DNA from: Bacteroidota bacterium
GTDB taxonomy: Bacteria > Bacteroidota > Bacteroidia > Bacteroidales > UBA12077
NCBI GenBank assembly: GCA_020444275.1
Contig: JAHLLG010000001.1
Location: 372,001 to 436,000 of the forward strand
Reading direction: 5' to 3'
Length of the DNA stretch: 64,000 nucleotides
The notes under the pieces are model-generated. The model worked only from the letters and a program-made list of their open reading frames with translations, did no database searches and was not told where the DNA came from. Numbering within the stretch: position 1 is the first letter of the stretch; each line of letters starts with the position of its first letter. The position numbers were made by a program, and so were the translations under genes. Shown one piece after another: positions 52,495-61,516 of the stretch.

Positions 52495-53967
52495 ATGAAA
52501 TCGTTAGAGTCGTACTTTGAGCAGTTTAGGAATAATATCATTGGAATTGATTCTGTATACAAATCTCCTTATGGTGAACAAAAAATAATATATGCCGATT
52601 GGATTGCCAGTGGAAGATTATACAAACCAATTGAGAAAAAAATAATGAGTGATTTTGGTCCGTTTGTAGCGAATACTCACACCGAAACAAGCGAAACCGG
52701 GACATTAATGACACACAGTTATCATTATGCACAAAAACTGATTAAGCGACATGTTAATGCCGGTCCTAACGATGTATTGATCCAATCGGGGTTTGGAATG
52801 ACTGCAGTTATAAATAAGCTGCAACGCATTCTTGGGTTAAAAGGCTGCGGGATGTTGAAGCATAAAGAGTGTTTACGAGAACTCGACCGACCGGTCGTGT
52901 TTATTACCCATATGGAACATCATTCCAATCAAACATCATGGTACGAAACAGTATGCGATGTTGTGGTAGTAGATCCTGATGAAGACCTGTTGGTTGACCC
53001 CGAAAAATTGAGAGAAGAATTAGAGAAATACAAAGACCGAAAGCTAAAAATAGGATCATTCTCGGCTGCATCGAATGTTACCGGTGTAAAACCTCCGTAT
53101 CATAAATTAGCAAAAATGATGCATGAGTATGGCGGAATTTGTTTTGTCGATTTTGCTGCTTCGGCACCTTATGCTGAAATAAATATGCATCCGGAAGATC
53201 CAATGGAAAAACTGGATGGTATATTCTTTTCACCCCATAAGTTTCTTGGAGGACCGGGAACTGCAGGAATATTAATTTTTGATTCAAGCCTGTATAATTC
53301 TGATGTGCCTGATAATCCAGGAGGAGGTACTGTAGATTGGACAAATCGCTGGGGTGAATATAAGTATATCGACGATATTGAGCTAAGAGAAGATGGTGGA
53401 ACACCTGGCTTTTTGCAAGCTATTCGCACAGCACTGGCTTTTGAGTTGAAGGATCAAATGGGCATTCAAAATATCGAAGATCGTGAAAAAGAGTTAATTC
53501 CTCGTGCTTTTAAAGGACTAAGAGCTATTCCGGGCGTAAAAATATTAGCCGATAATGTGATGGATCGTATTGGAGCACTATCATTTTATATTGAAAATGT
53601 ACATTATAATTTAGTGGTAAAGCTCTTAAGCGATCGCTTTGGAATTCAGGTGCGTGGAGGTTGCGCTTGCGCAGGCACATACGGACATTATCTTTTAGAT
53701 GTGAGTTATGATTATTCTCATGAAATTACGCAATTAATTAATCATGGAGATTTGTCGCAAAAACCTGGATGGATTCGTTGGTCCATTCATCCAACTACTC
53801 ACGATTCTGAAATTGACTATTTTGTTTACGCTGTTGAGGAAATCTCTAAAAATCATAAAAAATGGATATTAGATTATGATTATAACAAGAGAACAAATGA
53901 GTTTATCTTTCATGGAATGATAGGAAAATCAAACTATGATCTAAATAAATGGTTCTCGCTTAAATAA
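52495..53967 (+). CDS. class V aminotransferase-fold PLP enzyme (cysteine desulfurase-like)
   Basis: 490 residues, longer than NifS/SufS (about 400). PLP lysine Lys249 is in FFSPHKFLGGPGTAG, with ADWIASGRLYKPIE early, THMEHHSNQTSWYE and FVDFAASAPYAE in the cofactor domain. A cysteine loop VRGGCACAGTYGHYLL sits at the place of the catalytic Cys loop of desulfurases. Whether it cuts cysteine, selenocysteine or another compound is uncertain; no suf or isc genes are near. It stands as a single gene with a good promoter. Confidence 0.82.
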   Translation: MKSLESYFEQFRNNIIGIDSVYKSPYGEQKIIYADWIASGRLYKPIEKKIMSDFGPFVANTHTETSETGTLMTHSYHYAQKLIKRHVNAGPNDVLIQSGFGMTAVINKLQRILGLKGCGMLKHKECLRELDRPVVFITHMEHHSNQTSWYETVCDVVVVDPDEDLLVDPEKLREELEKYKDRKLKIGSFSAASNVTGVKPPYHKLAKMMHEYGGICFVDFAASAPYAEINMHPEDPMEKLDGIFFSPHKFLGGPGTAGILIFDSSLYNSDVPDNPGGGTVDWTNRWGEYKYIDDIELREDGGTPGFLQAIRTALAFELKDQMGIQNIEDREKELIPRAFKGLRAIPGVKILADNVMDRIGALSFYIENVHYNLVVKLLSDRFGIQVRGGCACAGTYGHYLLDVSYDYSHEITQLINHGDLSQKPGWIRWSIHPTTHDSEIDYFVYAVEEISKNHKKWILDYDYNKRTNEFIFHGMIGKSNYDLNKWFSLK

Positions 53968-53990
53968 TTGATTAAAAAATAGTCAGATAA

Positions 53991-54022
53991 TTTTGTATTT
54001 ATAATAACAATATTTAATTTTG
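53991..54022 (+). promoter_or_regulatory. promoter of rpmE2
   Basis: TTTTG (53991-53995), a 19-base spacer and TAATTTTG (54015-54022) are a perfect fit to the Bacteroidota promoter, with a 60-base leader, suiting a highly expressed ribosomal gene. Confidence 0.75.
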
Positions 54023-54082
54023 CAAGCCATTAGTTTTAATAAAGCGTAAAAAAGTATAGCAAAATATAAAGGAGTTTAAAAG

Positions 54083-54346
54083 ATGAAAAAGGGAATACAT
54101 CCGGAAAATTATCGTTTAGTAGTTTTTAAGGATATGTCAAACGGTGAGATGTTTTTGACCAGATCAACTGCACCAACAAAAGAAACTATTAAGTACGAAG
54201 ATGGAAACGAATATCCGTTAATTAAAGTTGAGATTTCAAATACTTCTCATCCATTTTATACTGGTAAGATGAAACTTGTTGATACTGCAGGACGTGTTGA
54301 TAAGTACATGAACAAGTATAAAAAACATGTTGAAAAGAAAAAGTAA
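54083..54346 (+). CDS. rpmE2: large-subunit ribosomal protein L31, type B (zinc-free)
   Basis: 87 residues. [20 protein letters not shown] and [21 protein letters not shown] are the type B L31 pattern, with [29 protein letters not shown] near the end. It lacks the CxxC zinc motifs of the other L31 form, which suits zinc-poor conditions in organisms with both. It is a single gene with its own promoter and a strong terminator that ends four bases before the next -7 box. Confidence 0.96.
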   Translation: MKKGIHPENYRLVVFKDMSNGEMFLTRSTAPTKETIKYEDGNEYPLIKVEISNTSHPFYTGKMKLVDTAGRVDKYMNKYKKHVEKKK

Positions 54347-54370
54347 TTTATTTTACTACATAAAATATGA

Positions 54371-54397
54371 AAAGCTCCGTAATTCGGAGCTTTTTTT
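54371..54397 (+). terminator. intrinsic terminator of rpmE2
   Basis: A gctccg/cggagc stem extended by three A-T pairs, with a 5-base loop and a run of seven T residues, 24 bases past the stop codon. Confidence 0.92.
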
Positions 54398-54400
54398 ATG

Positions 54401-54408
54401 TAAATTTG
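54401..54408 (+). promoter_or_regulatory. -7 box of the GlmU-like gene
   Basis: TAAATTTG fits TAnnTTTG, 25 bases before the ATG and directly after the rpmE2 terminator, whose T run occupies the -33 area. Confidence 0.5.
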
Positions 54409-54433
54409 TCAAATAACCACTTAAATTTCCGTT

Positions 54434-55621
54434 ATGAACTATATTCTTTTTGACGATAAAGCATGGGATAACTTATTACCATTAACATTTACTCGTCCGG
54501 CAGCTGAAATACGAGCTGGAATCTTGAAAATTAGTGAAAAGTGGGAACAACACTTAAATGTTAAATTGTCATACCTGACAAAAGAATATCTACAAAAGAA
54601 ATTTCCTTTAGTAGTTCAAGACGAAAATATTTTAATTAACGGATCGTTACTTCCCGATTCCGATATTCTGGAAAGCATTCAGAAATTGAATTTGAATGAA
54701 GTTTTGGAGAAAGATAATAGAGTTTTAGCTGCAAAGCTATCTGGAAATGAGGTAGCTAATTTTGATTATCAAAATATTGACTCGTTAAATAGGGTTGAAT
54801 ACCTGCAGGAAACAAACCATATTATTCGGCCCTGGGATATTTTCAAGAATAACGAGGTAAATATTAAAAGTGATTTTGAACTGCTTACCAAAGAACGGAA
54901 AACACAGAAATTGAGTTCAACCAACCAGGTTATTGGCGAAGAAAATATTTTTATTGAAGAAGGTGCAAAAGTAGAGTTTTCAATTCTGAATGCATCTACA
55001 GGACCTATTTATATTGGCAAAGATGCTGAGATAATGGAGAATTGTGTAATTCGTGGTCCATTGGCTTTGTGCAATAATTCAGTACTTAAAATGGCAGCTA
55101 AAATATACGGACCAACAACCATTGGACCTCATTCTAAAGTAGGTGGCGAAGTGAATAATTCGGTTATTTTAGGATATTCAAATAAAGCACACGATGGATT
55201 TTTAGGAAACTCCGTAATTGGCGAATGGTGTAATATAGGAGCTGATACAAACAATTCCAACCTGAAGAACAATTATGCTGAAGTACGGTTGTGGAATTAT
55301 GAATCGCAACGGTTTCTAAAAACTGGATTGCAGTTTTGTGGTTTGATCATGGGAGATCATTCAAAATGTGCTATTAATACCATGTTTAATACCGGTACAG
55401 TTGTTGGTGTAAATGCCAATATCTTTGGCGAAGGTTTTCCGCGTAATTTTGTAGCCTCTTTTTCGTGGGGCGGAGCGCATGGTTTTACAGTTTACGGAAT
55501 AAATAAGGCTTTTGAAGTGGCCGAAAAAGTAATGGAGCGCAGAGGTGTTGTTTTGGATGAAACAGAAAAAAGCATCTTAAAAGAAATATTTGAACGAACA
55601 GCTAAATACAGATCTTTTTAG
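54434..55621 (+). CDS. GlmU-like putative sugar nucleotidyltransferase with left-handed beta-helix
   Basis: 395 residues. The N-terminal part (LFDDKAWDNLLPLTFTRPAAEIRAGILKISEKW) is that of GlmU-family proteins in which the nucleotidyltransferase fold is reduced. The C-terminal half is a hexapeptide beta-helix (IYIGKDAEIMENCVIRGPLALCNNSVLKM, KVGGEVNNSVILGYSNKAHDGFLGNSVIGEW). It may make or acylate a sugar nucleotide, but the reaction is not shown. Followed after 134 bases by lon. Confidence 0.85.
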   Translation: MNYILFDDKAWDNLLPLTFTRPAAEIRAGILKISEKWEQHLNVKLSYLTKEYLQKKFPLVVQDENILINGSLLPDSDILESIQKLNLNEVLEKDNRVLAAKLSGNEVANFDYQNIDSLNRVEYLQETNHIIRPWDIFKNNEVNIKSDFELLTKERKTQKLSSTNQVIGEENIFIEEGAKVEFSILNASTGPIYIGKDAEIMENCVIRGPLALCNNSVLKMAAKIYGPTTIGPHSKVGGEVNNSVILGYSNKAHDGFLGNSVIGEWCNIGADTNNSNLKNNYAEVRLWNYESQRFLKTGLQFCGLIMGDHSKCAINTMFNTGTVVGVNANIFGEGFPRNFVASFSWGGAHGFTVYGINKAFEVAEKVMERRGVVLDETEKSILKEIFERTAKYRSF

Positions 55622-55755
55622 AATTTATTAAATCTATTCTTTATAACTGCAAATTTTAATTTGGCATAGTGATTGCCAATCATTATATCCCAAATATTTT
55701 GAAGAGTGGGCTGACAGATTGTCGCATGTGATTAAATTAAACAGGGTGAAATATT

Positions 55756-58215
55756 ATGAGTGATAAAATAAAAGAAAGCAAGTATACAAGTATATTTTTT
55801 GGATCGGATATGGAAAATGACGGTGAATTTATTCCATTAATTTCTGATGATGAGGATGATGTAGATTTTAAAAAATCTGAATTGCCAAAAGAATTACCCA
55901 TTCTGCCATTAAGAAATACGGTTTTATTTCCGGGAGTTATTCTGCCAATTACAGTAGGTCGAGAAAAATCCATTCGACTGGTTAATGAGATCTATAAAAA
56001 AGATAAAATAATTGGAACAGTTGCGCAGTTAGATCCTCAGGTAAATGAACCTGAAGAAGCTGATATGTATCGATTAGGTACTGTAGCACAAATTCTTAAA
56101 GTACTAGAAATGCCCGATGGTAGCACATCGGTTATTATACAAGGGCGGCAGCGTTTTGAGATGCTGAATATGGTGCAGGCAGAACCTTACCATAAAGCCA
56201 CAGTTAAATTATTGAAAGATATCAAACCCAACGATAAAACCCGCGAATTTGAGGCTATTGTTGGTTCGCTAAAAGATTTATCGTTACGGATCATTAAATT
56301 GTCGAGTAATATCCCGCCGGAAGCTTCTTTTGCGGTGAAAAATATTGAAAACACGAAATTTTTAGTAAACTTCATCTGTTCCAACAGCGATATTGAAATT
56401 GAGGCAAAACAAAAGTTACTGGAAATTGACGATTTAAAGGAGAGGTCAATCCGTTTGCTTGAGCATTTAACCAAGCAGATTCAAATGCTGGAGTTAAAAA
56501 ATGATATTCAGTCGAAAGTGAAAACAGATCTCGATCGACAACAACGGGAGTATTTGTTGCACCAGCAAATGAAAACAATCCAGGATGAGCTGGGTGGTAA
56601 TCCTCTGGATCAGGAAATTGAAGAGCTTAAAAACAAAGCAAAAGAGAAAAAATGGAGCAAAGAGGTTGCAGAAACTTTTAACAAAGAGGTGGAAAAAATG
56701 CATCGGTTAAATCCTGCAACCGGCGAATACTCTGTGCAATTGAATTATTTGCAAACGTTACTTGATTTACCTTGGAATGAGTTTACCAAAGATAATTTTG
56801 ATTTAAAAAGAGCTCAAAAAATCCTTGATGATGATCATTTCGGTTTAGAGAAGGTAAAAGACAGAATATTGGAGTATTTGGCTGTTCTTAAACTCAAAGG
56901 CGATTTAAAATCGCCCATATTATGCTTGTACGGTCCTCCGGGAGTTGGTAAAACATCACTGGGAAAATCAGTAGCAAAAGCATTGGACAGAAAATATGTA
57001 AGAATGTCGCTGGGAGGATTGCATGATGAAGCTGAAATACGTGGTCATCGAAAAACCTATATCGGTGCAATGCCTGGTAGAATCATCCAAAATATCAAAA
57101 AATCAAAATCGTCGAATCCCGTATTTATACTAGACGAAATAGATAAGGTTGGTAAAGATTTTCATGGCGATCCGGCATCTGCATTGCTTGAAGTTCTAGA
57201 TCCTGAACAAAACAATGCATTTCATGATAACTACTTGGAGTTAGAATATGATTTGTCTAACGTAATGTTCATCGCTACAGCAAATACATTATCGACAATA
57301 AATCCTGCGTTGCGCGACAGAATGGAGATGATTGATGTTAGCGGGTATATTGTTGAAGAAAAGGTTGAAATTGCAAAACGACACCTTATTCCAAAACAAC
57401 TGGAAGCACATGGTGTGAAAAAGTCGAAAGTTTCATTTACCAAAAAAGTTTTGGAGTATGTAGTTGAAAATCATACAAGAGAATCCGGAGTAAGAACATT
57501 GGATAAAACCATTGCAAAAATTGTAAGAAATCTGGCACGGAAAATAGCTCTTGATGAAGAGTTTAATAAGACACTGACAGTTGCTGATATAAAAGAGATT
57601 TTAGGACCACCGGAATTCACTAAAGATAAATACCAGGGAAATGATTTTGCTGGCGTGGTTACCGGATTAGCATGGACTGCTGTTGGTGGAGAAATTCTTT
57701 TTATTGAAAGTAGTTTAAGCAAAGGCAAAGGAAAACTTACCCTTACAGGTAATCTGGGTGATGTTATGAAAGAATCTGCAGTAATTGCTCTGGAATATAT
57801 TAAATCGCATGCGCAGGAATTGGGAATTAAAGATGAAGCATTTGAAAATTGGAATATTCATATTCACGTTCCTGAAGGTGCCATACCAAAAGATGGACCG
57901 TCGGCAGGTGTTACCATGGCAACCTCAATAGCATCAATATTTACACAACGAAAAGTTAAACGCAAAGTTGCAATGACAGGTGAAATTACATTACGTGGTA
58001 AAGTTCTTCCGGTGGGTGGAATAAAAGAGAAAATACTTGCGGCTAAGCGTGCAGATATTACCGATATTATTCTTTCTGAAGAAAATAGAAAAGATCTTAC
58101 CAAAATTAAAGATATTTACCTGAAAGGATTAAATTTCCATTTTGTAAATGAAATTATGGAAGTATTAGATATTGCACTCTTAAAAGAAAAAGTTAAAAAA
58201 CCACTTTCGGTTTAA
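55756..58215 (+). CDS. lon: ATP-dependent protease Lon
   Basis: 819 residues, usual length. N-terminal substrate domain starts near residue 45 (ELPILPLRNTVLFPGVILPI). AAA+ module: Walker A GPPGVGKT at about residues 393-400 and Walker B VFILDEIDK. The protease domain has the catalytic serine near residue 716 (DGPSAGVTMA) and lysine near 759 (GGIKEKILAAK). It degrades damaged and regulatory proteins in the cytoplasm. The 134-base gap before it has no clear -7 box. A strong terminator lies after the gene. Confidence 0.97.
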   Translation: MSDKIKESKYTSIFFGSDMENDGEFIPLISDDEDDVDFKKSELPKELPILPLRNTVLFPGVILPITVGREKSIRLVNEIYKKDKIIGTVAQLDPQVNEPEEADMYRLGTVAQILKVLEMPDGSTSVIIQGRQRFEMLNMVQAEPYHKATVKLLKDIKPNDKTREFEAIVGSLKDLSLRIIKLSSNIPPEASFAVKNIENTKFLVNFICSNSDIEIEAKQKLLEIDDLKERSIRLLEHLTKQIQMLELKNDIQSKVKTDLDRQQREYLLHQQMKTIQDELGGNPLDQEIEELKNKAKEKKWSKEVAETFNKEVEKMHRLNPATGEYSVQLNYLQTLLDLPWNEFTKDNFDLKRAQKILDDDHFGLEKVKDRILEYLAVLKLKGDLKSPILCLYGPPGVGKTSLGKSVAKALDRKYVRMSLGGLHDEAEIRGHRKTYIGAMPGRIIQNIKKSKSSNPVFILDEIDKVGKDFHGDPASALLEVLDPEQNNAFHDNYLELEYDLSNVMFIATANTLSTINPALRDRMEMIDVSGYIVEEKVEIAKRHLIPKQLEAHGVKKSKVSFTKKVLEYVVENHTRESGVRTLDKTIAKIVRNLARKIALDEEFNKTLTVADIKEILGPPEFTKDKYQGNDFAGVVTGLAWTAVGGEILFIESSLSKGKGKLTLTGNLGDVMKESAVIALEYIKSHAQELGIKDEAFENWNIHIHVPEGAIPKDGPSAGVTMATSIASIFTQRKVKRKVAMTGEITLRGKVLPVGGIKEKILAAKRADITDIILSEENRKDLTKIKDIYLKGLNFHFVNEIMEVLDIALLKEKVKKPLSV

Positions 58216-58236
58216 GTATAAGTTTTAAATTAGAAT

Positions 58237-58268
58237 AAAATCCGATCAATACCGATCGGATTTTTTTT
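58237..58268 (+). terminator. intrinsic terminator of lon
   Basis: A 7-bp perfect stem tccgatc/gatcgga extended by A-T pairs, with a 6-base loop, and eight T residues beginning at 58261. It separates lon from the radical SAM/lipoprotein cassette. Confidence 0.92.
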
Positions 58269-58329
58269 AAAGCAACTAATTGCTCAAATTATACATCTAC
58301 CAATTAGTTATTAAGCCTATTTATTTTAT

Positions 58330-58758
58330 ATGAAAAAATTAATTCTTACAACTGCTAATAAAGCCATATTGTTGCTGCTGATTTTTTTAGGTTTTGCCTG
58401 TGATTCCGACGATGATTTTAACGGTAATGTCGAATATGGATCATTTTCAGCCGATTTTAAAGCCACAGGAACAATCGTCGATAAATCTACATTAAATAGA
58501 CTTTCTGGTATTCAGGTAGCTATGGGTGGTGATACTGTTTATAGTGGACAAAATGGAGAATATGTAATAACTGTACGCAATTCACCAAATATACAGAAGT
58601 ATGATATTAGTTTTGTGGATACGAACATGATTTACCCACCTAAAGATACTGTATTAGATTTTTCTGATGAGATGTTTGAAAATGGCGATGAATGGTATAA
58701 AGGAATTAAAACCATGCAAGTTGATATTAAACTAGAGCCCAATGAGTTTCCAAATTAA
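58330..58758 (+). CDS. small lipoprotein of rSAM/lipoprotein system, copy 1
   Basis: 142 residues. Lipoprotein signal with lipobox LGFAC (Cys24), then an acidic stretch (DSDDDFNGNVE) and a carboxypeptidase-regulatory-like beta domain: ADFKATGTIVDKSTLNRLSG, IQVAMGGDTVY, GQNGEYVITV and a final DEWYKGIKTMQVDIKLEP. It is of the type found beside radical SAM enzymes in Bacteroidales (from memory, the TIGR04134 family). The second copy begins 9 bases downstream. It probably sits at the cell surface; what modification it may receive is unknown. Confidence 0.85.
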   Translation: MKKLILTTANKAILLLLIFLGFACDSDDDFNGNVEYGSFSADFKATGTIVDKSTLNRLSGIQVAMGGDTVYSGQNGEYVITVRNSPNIQKYDISFVDTNMIYPPKDTVLDFSDEMFENGDEWYKGIKTMQVDIKLEPNEFPN

Positions 58759-58767
58759 TATTTTAGA

Positions 58768-59220
58768 ATGATGACCCAAAGAATTCTATCATTAATAAAT
58801 AAATTAATTCTTCTAACATTAACAATCTTAGGTTTTTCATGCACTGAAGATCAACCTGATGAGTATGGAATGCCATATGCTGATTATAAAATTAATGGTG
58901 CAGTAATCAGTGAAGAAACATTGGAACGTTTGCAAAACATTCAGGTCGTCATGCAAGATTCTGAAATGATAGATATTCATGCTGATACGTGTTATACTGA
59001 TGCGAATGGATTGTATGAAGTAAAACTAAAGGACTGGACTAGTGATAAAACTTATATTTTTAAATGCATTGATGTTGATGGAGTAGTCAATGGTGAATAT
59101 GAACCCTTAGACAGCACTGTTACATTTGAAAATCCTGAATTTGAAAATTCTAACGGAAACTGGGACCGAGGAGAGGTTTCCAAAACCATAGTTGTTAAAT
59201 TGACTGCAAAGAAAGATTGA
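58768..59220 (+). CDS. small lipoprotein of rSAM/lipoprotein system, copy 2
   Basis: 150 residues; a second ATG follows directly. Lipobox LGFSC (Cys25), then EDQPDEYGMPYADYKINGAVI, the YG.P.A.Y pattern of lipoproteins paired with radical SAM enzymes. It aligns with copy 1 over TLxRLxxIQVxM, GxY and the end (FEN....W..G....V.KL), yet differs in most residues, so the duplication is old. An IDIHADTCY insertion adds a Cys. 13 bases separate it from the radical SAM gene. Confidence 0.87.
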   Translation: MMTQRILSLINKLILLTLTILGFSCTEDQPDEYGMPYADYKINGAVISEETLERLQNIQVVMQDSEMIDIHADTCYTDANGLYEVKLKDWTSDKTYIFKCIDVDGVVNGEYEPLDSTVTFENPEFENSNGNWDRGEVSKTIVVKLTAKKD

Positions 59221-59233
59221 AAAAGATTTATTT

Positions 59234-60313
59234 ATGATAGGAAAGATATCTTTTAGGAAAAAAATAGCTCTCGATCTTTATCGTAAATATAAAAACAATA
59301 CCACCAAGCTGCACGAACTTACTTACCTGTTTTGGGAATCAACTCTTCGCTGTAATTTAAATTGTAAACATTGTGGTAGCGATTGCAAATCAGATTCTTC
59401 GCAAAAAGATATGCCGCTGGACGATTTTATTGGAGTTATTGATCAAATCAAGAAACATGTAAATCCGAATAAGGTTATGGTTGCCATAACAGGCGGAGAG
59501 CCTTTACTGCGCAACGATCTGGAAAAATGTGGAAGCGAACTTTTTCAAAGAGGATTTCCCTGGGGTATGGTGACCAATGGATATCTTCTTACTAAAGAAC
59601 GATTAGTATCGCTCTTAAAATCAGGCTTGCGATCCATAACAATAAGTTTGGATGGTTTAGCCGAATCGCACAATTGGTTAAGGGGGAAAGATAAAAGTTA
59701 TATTAAAGCACTGAATGCCATTAGTATGGTAACTGCAGTTGATGATCTTGTTTACGATGTAGTAACTTGTGTAAATCAAAAAAACATTAACGAATTACCC
59801 AGATTAAAAGAACAACTTATAAATATGGGTGTAAAGGAGTGGCGAATATTTACTATTTTTCCTGTAGGTAGGGCGAAGAGTAATGAACTGTTAAAGCTTA
59901 AACCTACTCAATTTAAGGAGGTATTTGATTTTATAAAGGAAACCAGAACTGAAGGAAAAATAAAACTCAACTATGGTTGCGAAGGATTTTTAGGAAGTTA
60001 CGAAGGAGATGTACGTGATAATTTCTTCTTCTGCAGAGCTGGTATAAATGTTGCATCTATTTTAGCCGATGGTTCAATATCTGCCTGCCCGAATTTACGC
60101 GATAATTTTGTACAGGGGAATATTTATAATAATGATTTCTTAACCATCTGGAATACTAAATTCGAGGTGATGAGAGATCGAAGCTGGACAAAAAAGAACG
60201 ATTGTGCAGCATGCAATTTCTATAAGTACTGCCAGGGAAACGGTTTACATCTGTACGATGAAAACAAAAAGTTCTTGTTTTGTCATTATAACAGGTTGCT
60301 CGAAGCAAATTAA
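59234..60313 (+). CDS. radical SAM/SPASM enzyme of the rSAM/lipoprotein system
   Basis: 359 residues. The radical SAM cluster motif CxxxCxxC is Cys40-Cys44-Cys47 (LRCNLNCKHCGSDC), with the SAM-binding GGEPLLR and SISLDGLAESHNWLRG. The C-terminal SPASM domain carries cysteines in FCRAGINVASILADGSISAC, CAACNFYKYCQG and FCHYN, enough for two auxiliary clusters. The family (TIGR04133 as recalled) is found with lipoproteins of the kind encoded directly upstream. It likely modifies a peptide or protein in the cytoplasm, before export. The gene set 58330-60313 is one operon. Confidence 0.9.
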   Translation: MIGKISFRKKIALDLYRKYKNNTTKLHELTYLFWESTLRCNLNCKHCGSDCKSDSSQKDMPLDDFIGVIDQIKKHVNPNKVMVAITGGEPLLRNDLEKCGSELFQRGFPWGMVTNGYLLTKERLVSLLKSGLRSITISLDGLAESHNWLRGKDKSYIKALNAISMVTAVDDLVYDVVTCVNQKNINELPRLKEQLINMGVKEWRIFTIFPVGRAKSNELLKLKPTQFKEVFDFIKETRTEGKIKLNYGCEGFLGSYEGDVRDNFFFCRAGINVASILADGSISACPNLRDNFVQGNIYNNDFLTIWNTKFEVMRDRSWTKKNDCAACNFYKYCQGNGLHLYDENKKFLFCHYNRLLEAN

Positions 60314-60389
60314 TTAGTTTGGTATTGACTTCTTTTATAAATTCCGTAAATTTATCTTTCAATTAATTTATGTTTAATTCTATAATATC

Positions 60390-60926
60390 ATGAAAATGGG
60401 TGCAGGAATCTTTTGGGGACTTTTACTAATTCTTATAGGAATAGGAATAGTAATTCGAGTAGTATTTAATGTTCATTTCCCCATCGTAAAATTTATTATC
60501 GCATTTTTCTTTATCTTTATTGGTATCCGAATGCTTATTGGAAATTTCAATACCTGGGATAATAAAGGCGATGATCACACGACAATTTTTAGTGAAAGTA
60601 AAATCGAAGGGGTTGAAGAAAAATTCAAAGAATACAATGTAATTTTCGGAAGCTCTGTAATTGATCTTCGAAATGTTGATCTAAGTAACGGATCAAAAGA
60701 GATTGAGGTAAACACTGTTTTTGGTGAAACGGAGATAAAAATTAATCAATCAACTCCAATTCGAATAAAAGCAGAAGCGGTATTTGCTTCGGCTAAATTG
60801 CCAAACGGTAACACGGCTTCGTTCGGAACAACAACATATGAAAGTGAAAATTTTGAGAGAGACACCAATCATATTTATATAAAAAGTGATGTTGTTTTTG
60901 GCAGTTTTGAGGTAAGAACGTATTAG
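60390..60926 (+). CDS. LiaF-like membrane protein with C-terminal beta domain
   Basis: 178 residues. The N-terminus has two to three transmembrane helices (ILIGIGIVIRVVF, FIIAFFFIFIGIRMLIG) as in LiaF_TM. The soluble part has repeated strands of the form VIFGSSVIDL, NTVFGETEIKI, EAVFASAKLP and DVVFGSFEVRTY, the repeats of the LiaF C-terminal domain. LiaF-like proteins in other phyla take part in envelope stress sensing; here it has no histidine kinase nearby. It lies 76 bases after the radical SAM gene, so co-expression is possible. Confidence 0.8.
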   Translation: MKMGAGIFWGLLLILIGIGIVIRVVFNVHFPIVKFIIAFFFIFIGIRMLIGNFNTWDNKGDDHTTIFSESKIEGVEEKFKEYNVIFGSSVIDLRNVDLSNGSKEIEVNTVFGETEIKINQSTPIRIKAEAVFASAKLPNGNTASFGTTTYESENFERDTNHIYIKSDVVFGSFEVRTY

Positions 60927-60935
60927 ATAAATAAG

Positions 60936-60967
60936 AAAGGATCGTAAAATGTACGATCCTTTTTTTA
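60936..60967 (+). terminator. intrinsic terminator after the LiaF-like gene
   Basis: An 11-bp perfect stem (aaaggatcgta/tacgatccttt) with a 5-base loop and seven T residues (60960-60966). It also lies at the 3' end of the convergent coiled-coil gene. Confidence 0.92.
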
Positions 60968-61516
60968 CTATTTTTTTAGATAATTCAATGCCTGGTTAAC
61001 AGAATCTTTTACTTTGGTTAGGTTTTCTTCAAACCCATCTTTTATTTTTTGCCAGTTTTCATCTTGCGACTTTTTAACTTCGCTTAGTTTAGTTTCAAGG
61101 TTAATTTTGTGCTTATTTAAGGCAGTAATCTGTTCTTGTATTTTCAACTTGATATCTTCATTAGCCATCTTTGCTTTTTGCTCAAGCTCTTCAATTTTAT
61201 CACCCAAATCTCCAATCCAGCTTTCTACTTTCTCTGTAAAATCTTGCTTATCTGCATTTACAATTTCCAGGAACTCTTCAAATTCGGCAACAAGATCTTC
61301 CCATTTATCACTACTGGCGTTTTTAAGTTCATCAAACTTTGCATCAAGTTTTTCTCTCTGGTTAGCCAATGTTTTAATTTTTTCTTCAAGGTCACTCATG
61401 CCTCCAGTAGCATTTTGCTTTGCTTCTAAGGCTTTAGCTTCTAATTCGTAAATTTTTGCTTTAAGTTGTTTTACAATTATTTCAGCTTTAATTTCGTAAT
61501 CTTTTCTTTCCTTCAT
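60968..61516 (-). CDS. coiled-coil protein of unknown function
   Basis: 182 residues, almost all charged helix with heptad-like patterns (KIYELEAKALEAKQN, LEEKIKTLANQREKLDAKFDEL, VESWIGDLGDKIEELEQKAK). No signal peptide or transmembrane segment is visible, so it is cytoplasmic. The repeated lengths suggest a three-helix or long apolipoprotein-like bundle. No family was recognised with confidence. Convergent with the LiaF-like gene; the two share a terminator region. Confidence 0.75.
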   Translation of the reverse strand: MKERKDYEIKAEIIVKQLKAKIYELEAKALEAKQNATGGMSDLEEKIKTLANQREKLDAKFDELKNASSDKWEDLVAEFEEFLEIVNADKQDFTEKVESWIGDLGDKIEELEQKAKMANEDIKLKIQEQITALNKHKINLETKLSEVKKSQDENWQKIKDGFEENLTKVKDSVNQALNYLKK

